Shown here: in pieces, positions 1-10,491 of the stretch
Layout: every line of letters begins with the position of its first letter
How positions within the stretch are numbered: the stretch's first letter is position 1
NCBI GenBank assembly: GCA_002179805.1
Contig: NAVB01000037.1
Coordinates: forward strand, 1 to 64,000
Source: Acanthamoeba lenticulata
Taxonomy: Eukaryota > Discosea > Longamoebia > Acanthamoebidae
Length of the DNA: 64,000 bases
Direction: 5' to 3'
Program-made: the position numbers and the translations under genes
The notes under the pieces: model-generated
Seen by the model: the letters and a program-made list of their open reading frames with translations, nothing else
The model's database searches: none
Told to the model about the DNA's origin: nothing

Positions 1-287
1 CGCACCATGGGCTCAAATGCCCAGTACGTCTTGTGAAGTGGACTGACTGGCTTCTTGCTGCAGCTATCGAGGAATGCTGATGGCCAATCCTTCCGCCAGT
101 AAACACGGCTCCCGGACAGGCTTTCCCCGCCCTGCCCCGCTACTTTCATGGCCACAAGCTGGGCTATCTAAGTAAATGACAAGGACAATTGTGCCTAGTC
201 CTGGCATGTCGACTGTAATCGTGATACGAGCACATTTCTTGGCCTTTTTCTGAACCACGTTTTTTTATTTTTTATTGCGAGAACATC
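1..287. other. upstream non-coding stretch
   Basis: No gene was recognised here. The final 40 bases before the first start codon are T-rich, as expected for a leader or promoter next to the following gene. A short minus-strand open frame is present but has no recognisable motif. Confidence 0.5.
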
Positions 288-1007
288 ATGACCACGCAGG
301 TACCTCCCCAAAGCCCTGCCTTAGGGGTCTTTTACGCTTGGGTTGCGTTTGGTTTTCTCAAGATTGTAGAATACAGGCATTTGTTTTTGCTTTGCTCGTC
401 GTTTTCGCTGCCGTCGTCAGCGCGGCCTACCCGGCCAAGTTCGTTGATGTTCCCAACAGCAACAAGCCTATCAAAGTGAACCCTATGCAGTGCAACAGCT
501 CCAGCTACTCCTATGGCTGCTGTGACAAGCTCGACTTCACCGTCTGGGTGCCCGGCCAAGGTCCTTACGGCCCACCTTTATTGCGCCATAATTTGGCCCG
601 TAACTCAGTTTGCTGGGCTGGGAGGTCAGGCAACGTCCACATCAATGACACCGTGTGCGCCTCGATCGTGGTCAACCCCCAGTCTTTGAACGCCACCGTC
701 ACGCTCTCCGTCGACGGCGTCGTGGTGCTGAAGGAGGTCTACTCCGTCTACGATCTCGCTGACGTCTGCATCCCGCTCTACGTGCGTACCGCCTGTCGTG
801 CTTTGAATTGTAGTGTCGAAATCCTCGTTCTAACGCCCGCACGCCCACACCACGCCACAGTTCGAAGTGAGCCTGTGCCTGGACTGGACCAACGTTGTCT
901 GGAACAGCGCCACGGAGCAGCTCACTGGCTGCGCCGACCTCGCGGCAAAGGTGGCGGGCATCACCGTCTTCGACCTGTCCATGGGCTGCTTCAAGATCAC
1001 TGTGTAG
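288..1007 (+). CDS. small secreted cysteine-rich protein, DUF4773-like
   Basis: Four exons fit well: 288-299, 377-560, 630-781 and 861-1007, all with GT-AG introns, giving 164 residues. The first intron splits the signal peptide (hydrophobic stretch FVFALLVVFAAVVSA), so the ATG at 288 is the natural start. The mature part has a CC pair (SYGCCDKLDF), a central VCASIVV...VTLSVDGVVVLKE segment and a C-terminal block with LCLDW, GCADL and MGCFKI. Spacing of the cysteines and the beta-rich centre resemble the DUF4773 family of secreted, cysteine-rich proteins of unknown function. The match is from memory of the family pattern, so it is tentative. It probably acts outside the cell or in the secretory path. 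The neighbour on the right is convergent (opposite strand, 150 bases away) and unrelated. Confidence 0.62.
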
Positions 1008-1156
1008 AGCCTCCTAAAGGACCTTCTTGTTAAAGTAACTGATTACTTTTTATTTAATTCAAGACAATGAATTTCGTTTTCGCTTTCGCTTTCGCTTTTC
1101 ATTTTAAAAATTATGTTGTTTTTTTTTTCGTATTTTTATGTTATGGCCTCTGCTCG

Positions 1157-4100
1157 TCAAAGCAGAGCCAGCACGGAGCCAAAGAAGTTGAAGAGCTGCT
1201 TGTAGGTCTCCTTCAGCAATCGCTTCCCCTCGTGCTCGTCGGTGAGACAATCGGGCTTGGCCGGGTTCATGTTGGGCGGCCGGCAGTGGATGACCACACG
1301 CACACCCTGCCGGACCCCCCCCCAATCACAACAACAAACACCCGATCATCATGTCGTCCAAGTCGTGAGCGTGGTGATTATGATCGCTTGCCCATTATGA
1401 AGAGGCAAGGCACGAACCCGTGCGTAGAGCGGCGAGTCTGCGGCCAGGGGCACCGGGTAGACGCGCCCACACTCGGCGGCCGTGCTGTACAACTTTTTTG
1501 TCTCTGGAATCACAATAAATACATAAATCAATAACAACAGTTTGAGCTTGGCTGCCGCGTCGCGTACCTCGCATGAGGCTGGCCCCGCATGCGTCGTGCA
1601 GCAGTCTGCCAAGAACGAGGCGAGACACGTTAAGATGTTGTGCTGCTTGCCGAGGTGTAAAGCTCGTGGGCGCATACCGGTTGCCCGCGGTTCCACCGCC
1701 GCGAAGCCGCCAGTCGGTTTCCGTGGCCAGGAACCTGCAGCGCCGGGCGTAGATGAGGAATGCACCATAATCAATCTCTCGACCTCTCTGAGACCAGCCT
1801 GTTTAACCGGCACACACGTACGCGCTGGCGAGCGAGGCGCCGTCGAGACGGGTGATGGGTGCCGTCGTCACCACCTTGAACCGCGCGTCCGACATGGGTT
1901 TCTGCGCGGCCAGGCATGTGAGGCTGATGACCCGGCATGGCCCGACGACAACGACAAGGAAGAAGGGGGAAGAGAAGAGACATGCCTTCGTGAAGAAGGG
2001 GAGGACGGGGTCCTGCGCGCCGTCGAGGACTAGCACGAGCCGCAGGTCGGGCTCGGCCGCATGGGCCCGCAGGAACTTCTTGGCCGCCTTGCGGATGATT
2101 GACGCGCCGCGCTTGGCCGGCATCCCGAGGATCGCCGTCGCAAACGACGGAAAGGCCAAACTGCGCGCCGCGTCTGGGTGGCCGGCCATCACCGACGGGC
2201 TCAGCGCGGCGGCGAGCGCCTTGAGATCCACCTGCGTCGCCGGATCCGCTGCTGCAGTCGCGGCCTGCTTGGGGGCGCTTGGGACCTTGGGCTCCTCCTG
2301 CGTGAGCATGGCCGCCAGGCTCTGCGCGCACAATTTTTCTTGAGCCTCACGAGGCAGATGAAAACCGGCGTCTTTTTCTTGAGAGGACCTGGAGGGAGGG
2401 CGTCTTCTTGACGGGGGCGCTGTTGGCCTTGAGCTTTTGCGGCGGCTTCTTGAGCGCAGGCTCGTCCTCGTCCGCTGCCTTTTCCTTGTCCTTCTTGTCC
2501 GTTTTCTGCGAGCTCTGCTGCTGCTGCTGCTGTTCTTCCTCTTCCTGGCGAAGGACCGGTCACGTGAGTATCACGATGAGTACTAGATAAGGGCACGAAA
2601 AGGAGGAAGAGAAAAGGAAGGGGGACGAGCACGTCTTCATCGCTGTTGTAGTCGAGCACCAGACGCGCCCCGGGCGGCACCTTGGTCGGACTGGCTGAAG
2701 GGCTGCACGTCCGCGAAGCGACGGTGAGTTTCTGTTGTTTTCAAGTGCTTGGCACGGCTGGGTTTCGGGGCTCGCGTACACAAGCTTCAGCGTCTTCTTG
2801 CCGGGCGAGACCGCGCTCGGCTGACTGTTGGTGCTGGCGGGCGGCGTCGGCGTGAAGGGCTTGCTGATGCTGATGGGCGCCGCTAAGGGCACCTGCGCCT
2901 TTGGTGCCGCCGGCGCCGCTGCCGGTTTGGGCTTTGGCGCCGCCTCTTGCTCCGTGCGTGGCTTGGCCTTGGGTGGCGGCGGTGATGCCACCGCGTCCTC
3001 CTCGTCCATCCACTTGGACTCCAGGGCTGGCTTAGGCTTGGGCTTCTCCGGCTTGCTTGCGACCGGCGGCGCGGCCGCCGTGGTCGCTGTCGTCGTCATC
3101 GGTTGTTTTGTTGGTGGTGGCTTCTTCGTCACCATTGCCTTTGGCTTCTCGTCATTGTCATCGTCGTCCGCCGTCCGTTTTGGGGCTTGTTGTGGCTTCT
3201 CGAGCCACGGGTGAGCATACTCCTGGAAGTGAGCCGGGTTCTTCCTGTAGCAGCTCTTGCCATACGAACACACCGGCAACGCTGCTGCTGTGCGTGTTCG
3301 TTCAAGGGGCCGCCCGCCAGTGGATCAGTGGCAAGCTCGAGTGGCGGAAGGAATGGCATACGCACGCTTCTCGGGCTCTACTCTTGGTCGCTTACGATCG
3401 GGCGACGGGGACCACGAACGGGCGTGCTCATTGGCGTTGTCGTTGTTGTCATTTTCATCGGTGTTGTCGTCGTCCTGGTGTTGCGCTTTGCGCTTGTGAG
3501 CTCCCGACTTGGCGGCCGAGGCCGTGCTGGTGGGCAAGGCCGGCCCCCGCTTGGCTTCACACATGTCACAGAACGAGGTGTAGCCCTCGTTCATGAAGGA
3601 GCACTTGGCGCACGCCCACTTCCCGCTGGTCGCTGTGGCTGTCGACGGTGCCACGACCACCGTGGCTGGCGAGGGATCGTTCGCACGGGGCTTGGTGGGC
3701 GCCACCGAAGCGCCGGCGCTCTTCGGGACCATCGGCCGAGGCGCGGCGGCCCGCACCACAGTGAACGGGTACGAGTTGGCCACCTGCCGCCCGCACGAGA
3801 GACATGCCTCAGTTCACTGGTATGCGCTCCGCGGTGGGTGAATCGGGACGCACCAGGGTGAACACGTCGCCGTCGTCTAGCGCGTAGGTCTCGTTCTTCT
3901 GCAGCATCACCGCTTCTGAGCCTGTCTCGTCTCACGAAAGGTGAGTCGACACGGCCTCGAAAGGCCGAGGAGTCAAGAGGACGCGAGCGTACCTTGGACG
4001 GAGGCCTTCTTCAAGTAGGTCGGGTTCACGCCCCTCTGTCCAGCGCAGTGACGAGACAATGAACAGACCAGTGCTGGAATGGGGGAGAGGAAGAGCAGAG

Positions 4101-4439
4101 AACGTACCGGGATGAGGCTAAGCACGCCATTGCGTCCCAGGGTCAGCTCAGCCTGCTTGCGACTGCAGCGCTTATCCCTGCGGAGGTGGGCATAAACCAC
4201 GTTGAGTACGCGCTCAGCTTGCAAGCACAATGGCATTGGAAAGTGTTGTGTTTACGACGAAGGAACGCCACACAGGCCGCGCCCCAGCACAAGGCCGGTC
4301 GATTCGACGGACACCGTCCCCACGACTTGTCCTGCGAGGGGAGAGCCTGCCCAGTTTAGGGCACGTATCTTTACACCGTTTAGAGATTAAACGGACCAGC
4401 AGCATCTTTGATGAAGAACGTAGCCGCGGGCTTCTCCAT
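1157..4439 (-). CDS. FHA / RanBP2-type zinc finger / PBZ / macro-domain DNA-damage-response protein
   Basis: Multi-exon gene starting MEKPAATFFIKDAAG at 4439 and ending at 1157. Near the N-terminus is an FHA domain of the PNKP/APTX/APLF type: LGRG, then after an intron DKRCSRKQAEL, and later ALDDGDVFTLV. About 3554-3625 is a RanBP2-type finger (W-x-C-x2-C-x3-N-x6-C-x2-C). About 3215-3279 is a PBZ poly(ADP-ribose)-binding finger with spacing C-x5-C-x6-H-x5-H (CSYGKSCYRKNPAH). A Lys/Pro/Ala-rich linker and a short Gln run follow. The C-terminal third (about 2230-1157) resembles the macro region of plant aprataxin-like bHLH140: SLAFPSFATAILG, LRGGG and GVRVVIHCRPPNMNPAKPD. No HIT nuclease domain follows. 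The likely role is in the nucleus, binding phosphoproteins and ADP-ribose at strand breaks. Exon ends in the linker are approximate. Confidence 0.75.
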
Positions 4440-4507
4440 CTTGAGCCCCCCCTCCTTGCTGGACTTGTTTTCGGTTTCCGAGTATTTTATTTTTACTTTA
4501 ATGCCGG

Positions 4508-4939
4508 TTATCGTCTTGCTCGCGTGCTGCTCTTCTGCTGCTCGACGATGTCGGCATGAGTGCGCAATAGGATGAGGCCCATAAACGTGCTCGCAATCGT
4601 GAGAACAAAGATGCCTACCACAACCATCGTCCTGTAACGCGCTTGGAGGGTAAGCACAGTGTGAAATGTGCCGCACCAGCTGCGTGGGCGTACTTGATGG
4701 CATACTGAGGCGGTGGGAAGAGGGAATGGATGAACTGGAAGTCTTTCTCGATAAACGGCTGCCCATTAACACCCCTCCCGCCACCACGCTTTAGGTTGTG
4801 TTTTCACTCCAGTCGTGTCCAGTGGAACCACAAGTACCAGGACAATGAGCCAACATGTGAGATAAGTGTAGATGACCACGCACGTCACCAGGTAGATCCA
4901 CCCATTGACCTGGTCCTTGTTGGCACCCACCCCGCACAT
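4508..4939 (-). CDS. DPM2: dolichol-phosphate mannose synthase regulatory subunit DPM2
   Basis: Small two-TM membrane protein in three exons. Exon 1 (from 4939) starts MCGVGANKDQVNGW and holds TM1 (IYLVTCVVIYTYLTCWLIVL). Exon 2 encodes PFIEKDFQFIHSLFPPPQYA, the lumenal stretch matching the PF-x-H-x-FLP-x-x-YA signature of DPM2. Exon 3 holds TM2 (MVVVGIFVLTIASTFMGLIL) and a short basic tail (stop at 4508). In the family, DPM2 stabilises the catalytic DPM1 in the ER membrane and also touches GPI-GlcNAc transferase. Length (about 90 residues) is normal. The gene lies only 68 bases upstream of the FHA/PBZ gene on the same strand. Identification rests on length, topology and the conserved FIHxLF-PxxYA motif. 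Confidence 0.8.
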
Positions 4940-5025
4940 GTGGCCTGTGCTGTGGTCCTGGTCTCTTTTTCTTTTTGCTCCTTTCTTTCTTTTTATTCCT
5001 TTCGTTTGAATTTGCGTTTTTGGGT

Positions 5026-6973
5026 CTAGAGCAGAGCAAGGTTATGGCGACCATTGGCGGCCACTTGCTTCACGACAAAGGGAGCCAAAAGCTCGATCCT
5101 CGTAAGACTGGTGCGCATGCTATTGTTCTCGCCCAGCCCCAGGCTGCATAGTTGAAGAGAATGCGCCGCATTAGCTGCAGCAGTATTGTGTATCAAGCTG
5201 GCCAGCCACGTACCGATAGTTTTCACCATTGCCGCAGGAGTAGACGGCTCCATCATCCGTGACCACGAGGCTGTGGCTTGCCCCGGCCACGAGGCGGCTG
5301 ACCTGCGGTGATCAAAGCCAATGAGTGTGGTATTTCCAATGGTACGCGAAACGTGAAGTCGATCGCATGGTGGTCGCGCACCTGAACGCCACCAGGAAGA
5401 CCCGGAACCTGGGTGGGGAGGATTTGTTTTGCTTGGCCTGTAGGATTGGCGAATCCAAGACCGAGCTCGGCCTGGACATTGCGGCCGAAAGCAAACAAGC
5501 GGCGGTCCTTGGTCGCCACCAGGCTGTGTCCCTCGCCTACATGTACGTGTGCATGACAGGTCAACGACGTCGTCAGCATCCTCACTGTGCAAAGCTGCCA
5601 GTGATGGGACGACTGGAGGAGTTTACTCAAGGCCACAACACGTTACCTGCAGCGATGACTGTTGCCACCGTGTCGGCAAACGTTGGAATCAAGCGCGGTG
5701 TGAACTGCGTTTGGCTTTCCACTCCCTCCATGCTGTAGCCAAGCACACCAGTGTTGGATCTGCGCGCCGCCTTGGTGCTTAGTTGGATCAAAAACACAGC
5801 AGCAGCGATTACGGTGAGGGAACGTGAAGGTTGATAGCGTACGAATCACGGCCGCAGGAGAAGACCTGGCCCTTCTCGTTCAGAAAGAGGCTGTGGAAGT
5901 CGCCTGCTGCGACCACGACGATGCGCTCGCCCTCCAAGGCCTCCACCAGCGTTGGAACGTGCAGGTCGTTGTTTGAGGACAGCCCAAGAATGCCACCGAG
6001 AGCCGCACCCCACGCAAACACACGGCCTTCGCTGTCCAGGGCCAGACTGTGCATGTTGCCACCAGACACTTGCACTACTTCCCTCCCTGTCCCACCCACC
6101 ACAGCGTCCAAGGTTTGGTCACATCAAAAACAATTGCACTTGGACTTGAAAGGCAATTTGGCGTGCATGTTCTGCGCACCGAGGAGGCCTTCCACCAACT
6201 TAGGCTTACTCCGCGAGGAGTCGTCGCCCAGGCCAAGCCTTCCGTTTACGCCGTAGCCGAAGGAATAAACCTGTTCCCAGTTTGTGAATCAATCAACAGC
6301 AAGATCGTGCAATACTCATACATACGGTGCCTTTGTTGGTGACGATCAGTGTATGGAACGCCCCAGCCGCGATCTGCTTGGGCACCACATGTGCCAGGCC
6401 AGTGACCAGCTGTGGCACGTGGTGAGAGGTGTCAAGATCATCGCCTAGGCCCAGCTTGCCGTCGGCACCAACGCCACATGTGAACACCTGCCCATGCTCC
6501 GTGAGGAACACGGAGTGCTGCCACCCGGCCGCAACCGCCGTGACACGGACGCCATCAAACGCCCTGATGCGCCTTGGATACCCAAGCATCGCGTCCTGCA
6601 CAAGCAAATAGAGGCAAAGGTCCCTTCAAAGTCAGCAACGCTTGGGTTGATGACACCTTCGCTCCAGATGGCTGATGGGGGTACTGAGGTTTTTGGTGGA
6701 TGACCGAGAGGTTCCTGGTGCCACTGGTCGCCACCGAACGAAAAAGCGAACCCACTGAAGAGCGTGCGTCGCAGAGATTCGCTCTTGCACACCTCGTGCC
6801 AGCGTCTTCCTTTCGTTGTCAGCAACATGAAAGGGGGTGTAAGAGGAAGGACTATACCGGCAAACCAGGGCCAGGAGGCTCAAGTGTGTCCCCATGCCGC
6901 ACGAGGACAGCACAATTTCGAGCAGGTTTTGGTCTAGCCAAGCGTTGAGACCGTCGTCCAGCCCGCAGCTCAT
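5026..6973 (-). CDS. F-box protein with RCC1 repeats
   Basis: Starts MSCGLDDGLNAWL at 6973. The first two exons make an F-box: LLEIVLSSCGMGTHLSLLAL, then VCRRWHEVCKSESLRRTLF after an intron. The rest is a seven-bladed-propeller-type RCC1 region with several typical blades: VTAVAAGWQHSVFLTEHGQV with CGVGADGKLGLGD, QIAAGAFHTLIV, VVQVSGGNMHSLALDSEGRV with WGAALGGILGLS, VAAGDFHSLFLNEKGQVFS, and GEGHSLVATKDRRLFAFGRN. It ends FVVKQVAANGRHNLALL. By family, it would be the substrate receptor of an SCF ubiquitin ligase, or a RanGEF-like scaffold; nothing shows which protein it binds. Introns separate most blades, and exact blade number (five to seven) depends on exon choices. The 145 bases before the start separate it from the helicase fragment gene. 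Confidence 0.75.
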
Positions 6974-7118
6974 CTCTCTTGTGCCGTTGGCGATAGTTGA
7001 TGTTTTTGGGCTTTTTTGCCTTTTGCTTGTTTTAGTGCCCTTCTCTGAACGGACATGGTTGAAGTGGTGTTGGGGAGACTCGAACTGGCGCCCAGAAAAA
7101 AGAGCAAATCTTGCACCC

Positions 7119-7703
7119 TCAGAGGAAGGTGGCAAAGTCATGCGGTAGCTCGTTGATCGTAATCCCGTAGTGGTTGGCCAACGCAAGCAACGTCGGGTGA
7201 TCCTGCGTGGTGGTAAAGCTGATGGCCAGCATCCTGTTGCGAAACTTGCCTGTCCGCTTCAGCCGGTGCAAATAGTGCTCCTTCCTGCGGGGCACGTCGT
7301 AGAGGACGACGAGGCCAGCCACAACGGTGTGGCCACCGAGTCGCGTGAACGAAAAAGAATTCGTGGCCACCAGCAAGTGCGTGCGGGCGTCCCTAAACTC
7401 GTGCAAGGCTCGTTGCCACGCGTCCGGCTCAAGTGAAGCGTGAAGACAAGACACGGTAAAGCCATCCTTTTCAAGCCTCTGGGTCAGCCACTCAGCTTTC
7501 CGTCGTGTGTTGCAGTAGATCACGCTCTGCCCAAATGAGCCCTCGGCCAGTAGGTCACACAACGTGGCGAACTTCCACTCCTCTGGCGTGCAGGTTACAA
7601 AGAAATGAAGGGTGCCCGAAAGACAGCCTTCCCAATCGCCAACTTGCTCTTCTTCCACTTCCTCTCCTTCTTTATCTTTGGTGCCGTCCTGCTCAGCACT
7701 CAT
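7119..7703 (-). CDS. stand-alone, degenerate eIF4A-like RecA2 (helicase C-terminal) domain protein
   Basis: Single exon, 194 residues, starting MSAEQDGTKDKEGEEVEEE. After an acidic leader of about 30 residues it aligns by eye to the second RecA lobe of eIF4A/DDX48: PEEWKFATLCDLL, SVIYCNTRRKAEWLTQRL, FTVSCLHASLE, VVLYDVPRRKEHYLHRLKRTGK, ALANHYGITINELP. The first RecA lobe with Q, Walker A and DEAD motifs is absent, and the region upstream is the 3' part of another gene. Motif V, normally TDVxARGxD, reads TNSFSFTRLGG. Motif VI, normally HRIGRxGR, reads HRLKRTGK. It therefore cannot be a complete ATP-driven helicase. It may be a decoy binding eIF4A/EJC partners such as eIF4G-like HEAT domains, or a recent pseudogene; the intact frame argues against decay. 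Confidence 0.72.
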   Translation of the reverse strand: MSAEQDGTKDKEGEEVEEEQVGDWEGCLSGTLHFFVTCTPEEWKFATLCDLLAEGSFGQSVIYCNTRRKAEWLTQRLEKDGFTVSCLHASLEPDAWQRALHEFRDARTHLLVATNSFSFTRLGGHTVVAGLVVLYDVPRRKEHYLHRLKRTGKFRNRMLAISFTTTQDHPTLLALANHYGITINELPHDFATFL

Positions 7704-7811
7704 CTTCTATCTGTTCGCGTGGAAGTAAAGAAAGGGGCCAAGTGCAAAGCTTTCTGGAAATGTTTCTCTGCATTTTCATTCTCCCCAACGTGTGTGCGGA
7801 CAGAGAGAGGC

Positions 7812-8553
7812 CTACTCCTCGGCACCAGCTGCGCCACCACCACGGCACTTGGCCTTGATCCGGGCAACTTCCTTCCTCGCGGGCTTGACGTAGAACAGCT
7901 CCAGGCCCTTGAGTGGCCGCTCCTTGTAGTCGTCCCTGAGCTACAACACAACCCGACGCGCACAGCTGTAAAGTGAGTCTTCATGATGCTTGCGTCGTTG
8001 TCTGATCTTCATCAAAGACGCACCTTCTTCTGAGCCTTTTCCACGGCAGGAATCTCCTTCAGCTTGGTCTGGATCATCTTTTGCCTGCACATGGACGTGT
8101 GTGTGTCAGCTCAGCAGCACATGATGGCAGCAACGACGGCACGATCCTCGTGTCTTACCTCTTTTCGATGGTTTCCGGCCGCATGCGCTTGTGGCCCTTG
8201 AAGGCCGGCTTGTCGGGGTTGCGCACCTTCGGGGCGTAGAAGTTGGCCGGCGGCTCCTCCCAGGGGAGGCCGTTCGCTTGGTGCTCTTTGCGCAGCTCAG
8301 CCAGCTGCCGACGCGAGATCAAGGGCTTCCGCCAGGAGCCGTTGATAAGCTGCGGGCGTGCCGCCACGGCAATGGGGATGCCCCTGGAAAATAATGCCCA
8401 AAATGAGAATGTAAGCCGGACGATTACGTTGGATGGAAAAGCAATTGCTCTTACAAGACAACTCTACATCAAGCCGTACCATCGCTGCCAGTTGGGACCC
8501 GCCAAACGGGCGGCCGTGCTTCCGACACCCTCCGATGCAAGCACCCGATTCAT
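7812..8553 (-). CDS. mitochondrial large ribosomal subunit protein mL59 (MRPL25-like)
   Basis: Four exons. The first (8553-about 8485) encodes MNRVLASEGVGSTAARLAG, a basic, hydroxylated, acid-free leader that looks like a mitochondrial presequence and joins in frame to GIPIAVAARPQLINGSW. The core has WRKPLISRRQLAELRKE, then KPAFKGHKRMRPETIEKR and a basic helix MIQTKLKEIPAVEKAQKK, then ERPLKGLELFY, ending GGGAAGAEE at 7812. The W-R-x-P-x-I-S-x-R-x-x-A-x-L pattern and the KGHK block are those of the mL59/MrpL25 family, a protein of the mitochondrial large subunit. Length (about 170 residues) fits. The assignment is by motif memory; another basic organellar protein remains possible. The next gene upstream on the strand is SDHAF1, also mitochondrial. 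Confidence 0.6.
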
Positions 8554-8691
8554 CACGCCGCCAACAAAAATGCTAAAGAAAAGAAAACCCCAAAGAAAAA
8601 CTTAAGACAGTTTTATGTTTGGATAGATGCAAGTGAACGCATGAAAACACCGCCAGCTGTTGGATGCTCGCTGCCGCTCAACTGCGAATTC

Positions 8692-8955
8692 TTAGGGACC
8701 GATTCGTTGCACTGCTTCGGTTCCCGGAAGATTTAGCAATTTGAGTTGCTTTCGCCCCACATTTAGCCGTCGCTCAATCGTGTCAACGTCGAATCGTGAA
8801 AGCGTTGCTCCCTCCTTGAACTCTTGCCGCACGCGTTGCAGCAAGGACTCACGGCCTGGCCCCTCAGGCCGCTTGTGCGCGCTCATCATGAATTGGCGGT
8901 ACAAACTAAGCACCTGCTTCTGCAGGCCTGAGTGCCGTCTGATTTTTTGTGACAT
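8692..8955 (-). CDS. SDHAF1: succinate dehydrogenase assembly factor 1 (LYR protein)
   Basis: Intronless 87-residue protein. The N-terminus RRHSGLQKQVLSLYRQFM carries the LYR tripeptide in the SDHAF1 context (human protein: RHSRLQRQVLSLYR). It is followed by RVRQEFKEGATLSRFDVDTIE and RRLNVGRKQLKLL, which is the second conserved helix with the RRGRRQLQLL-type block. SDHAF1 acts in the mitochondrial matrix and chaperones the Fe-S subunit SDHB during complex II assembly. The gene ends a run of minus-strand genes; the next gene is divergent, leaving about 245 bases of shared upstream DNA. Confidence 0.9.
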   Translation of the reverse strand: MSQKIRRHSGLQKQVLSLYRQFMMSAHKRPEGPGRESLLQRVRQEFKEGATLSRFDVDTIERRLNVGRKQLKLLNLPGTEAVQRIGP

Positions 8956-9201
8956 CGCGAGGAAATTATGTTGTGCTCACCAGCCGTCCAGAAGCACACT
9001 CAGGCACTAGCCCTGGTTTTGTTTCTGCAACAAGATGACGCGCTCCATACGAGAACCTGAAACGGGAAACAGAGTTTCTCTTCCCCTTTCTCATTAGGCT
9101 GACGTGGCGCCAATCATTGCCCCAGACGTGTCGTGGCCGTTCGCTCGCCTGTGGCTATTCCCTGTCCGCTCGTGCGTGTTTGCAGAACAGAAGACAACAA
9201 A

Positions 9202-10362
9202 ATGGCCCGGTTATTCCTCATTGCCTTGCTACTGGTGTGCGCTGCGGGGTTGGCAAATGGCAAACTGTTTCTCCTGAATGACGACAACCAAGAGCGCCTC
9301 TTCGGGCAAAATGCAGACAAAGATTGGATCGTACTCTTGTACGCACCTCTTCTTTTCATTTCACTTTTGCTCTTGCAACTAAAACCAACAGACAGTGCCA
9401 ACAAGAAGACCACCGAACCGGAGCTCGTTGACACGTTCCTCGCTTTCGCCGAGGCTGAAGACGCCTTCATGGTAGGCAAAGTCGAGTGCACCAGCGACCC
9501 TGGTACGTGCTACTAACCGCCTTGCACAGTACGATAAAGAGCACTACCAAACCTGTCTCCACGTGCGCAGACCTTTGCCTGGACTTTGAGATTAGCAAAC
9601 GTTCAGGGCCTGTCATCATGCTGTGCGTGTTCCTCTCTGGCTACAATGTAACTTCCGGCTCACACTATGGCCCATGACAGGGTCACTGCCGCTGGTGATC
9701 GTCACAAATACACCGGAGAGCAGACGGCTGAAGCTTGGCATAAGTGGGCCCACTACAAGCGCCACGGCAGCGTACAGGTGCTAACCGACAAGACGTGGAA
9801 TGCTTCCATCTCCGCCGGCGAGTGGTTTGTCAAGTTGTATGTACCGCAATCCAGCCGATTCTTGCATGAGAGTTATCAGGTCTCACGAGTTGTTGTTGCA
9901 GCTACGCGCCGTGGTGCACACACTGCACGCAGGCTGCGCCCCTTTGGAAGGAGTTCTCAGAGGAACATAAGGACGACTTCCATGTGGCCAAGTTCGATTG
10001 TACCGTCCCTGAGCACAACGGTACCCGTGCGTGTGACAGCACTTGGTGGGCAATTTTCTGATGGCTGGGCACAGAAATCTGTGAGCAGCAGACCATTACC
10101 GGGTTCCCGACTTTCATTTTGTACGACCCCTTCACAGTGCTCTTCTTGTTTTCGCCTGCTTGCTTCTTACCCCTTTATTGTTGGCAGCTTCGTCAATGGA
10201 CAACGATACCGGCATACTGGAGAGAGGACGAAGGCGCAGTTCCTGCGCACGGTAGAGCGAGCCCGCGTCGGCCAGGAGTACGTCGACGATGGTGACGACG
10301 AGATGAAACCAACCTTTGAACGTCCCGCCAACAAGGAGAGCGCACACTACGATGAGTTGTAA
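9202..10362 (+). CDS. ER thioredoxin-domain / PDI-like protein with YDEL retention signal
   Basis: The ATG at 9202 begins a signal peptide (MARLFLIALLLVCAAGLANG). An N-terminal thioredoxin-like domain follows (DWIVLLYA, then FLAFAEAEDAFMVGKVECTSDP) without a visible CxxC. The second domain has the active-site motif APWCTHCTQAAPLWKEF, split by an intron before it, then VAKFDCTV and TGFPTFILYDP (with the cis-Pro). A short linker ends in SAHYDEL, a KDEL-type ER retrieval signal. CTHC instead of CGHC is unusual and alters the Pro/Gly-His dipeptide that sets redox potential. The likely role is disulfide formation or isomerisation in the ER lumen. At least five introns interrupt the gene, so exon edges between 9360 and 10190 are approximate. 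Confidence 0.82.
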
Positions 10363-10491
10363 AACGGCAGCATGATGGCGCTTTTTTTAATTTAAATATG
10401 AATTTCCTTTCTTCTCCAAACCATATTACACAATTCAATTTTCTTGGGGATTGAAAGGGTGCTCAAGAAGATACGAGGCTCGACTGGAGGA

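Noticed and set aside
1067..1534. 155-residue plus-strand frame after the DUF4773-like gene
   Set aside because: It runs antisense through the last exons of the FHA-PBZ-macro gene and starts in a T-rich flank; no motif.
4382..4436. MEKPAATFFIKDAAG exon read as a C-terminal exon of DPM2
   Set aside because: DPM2 ends at 4508 in its own frame, and this exon joins in phase to the FHA exon through a 50-base GT-AG intron.
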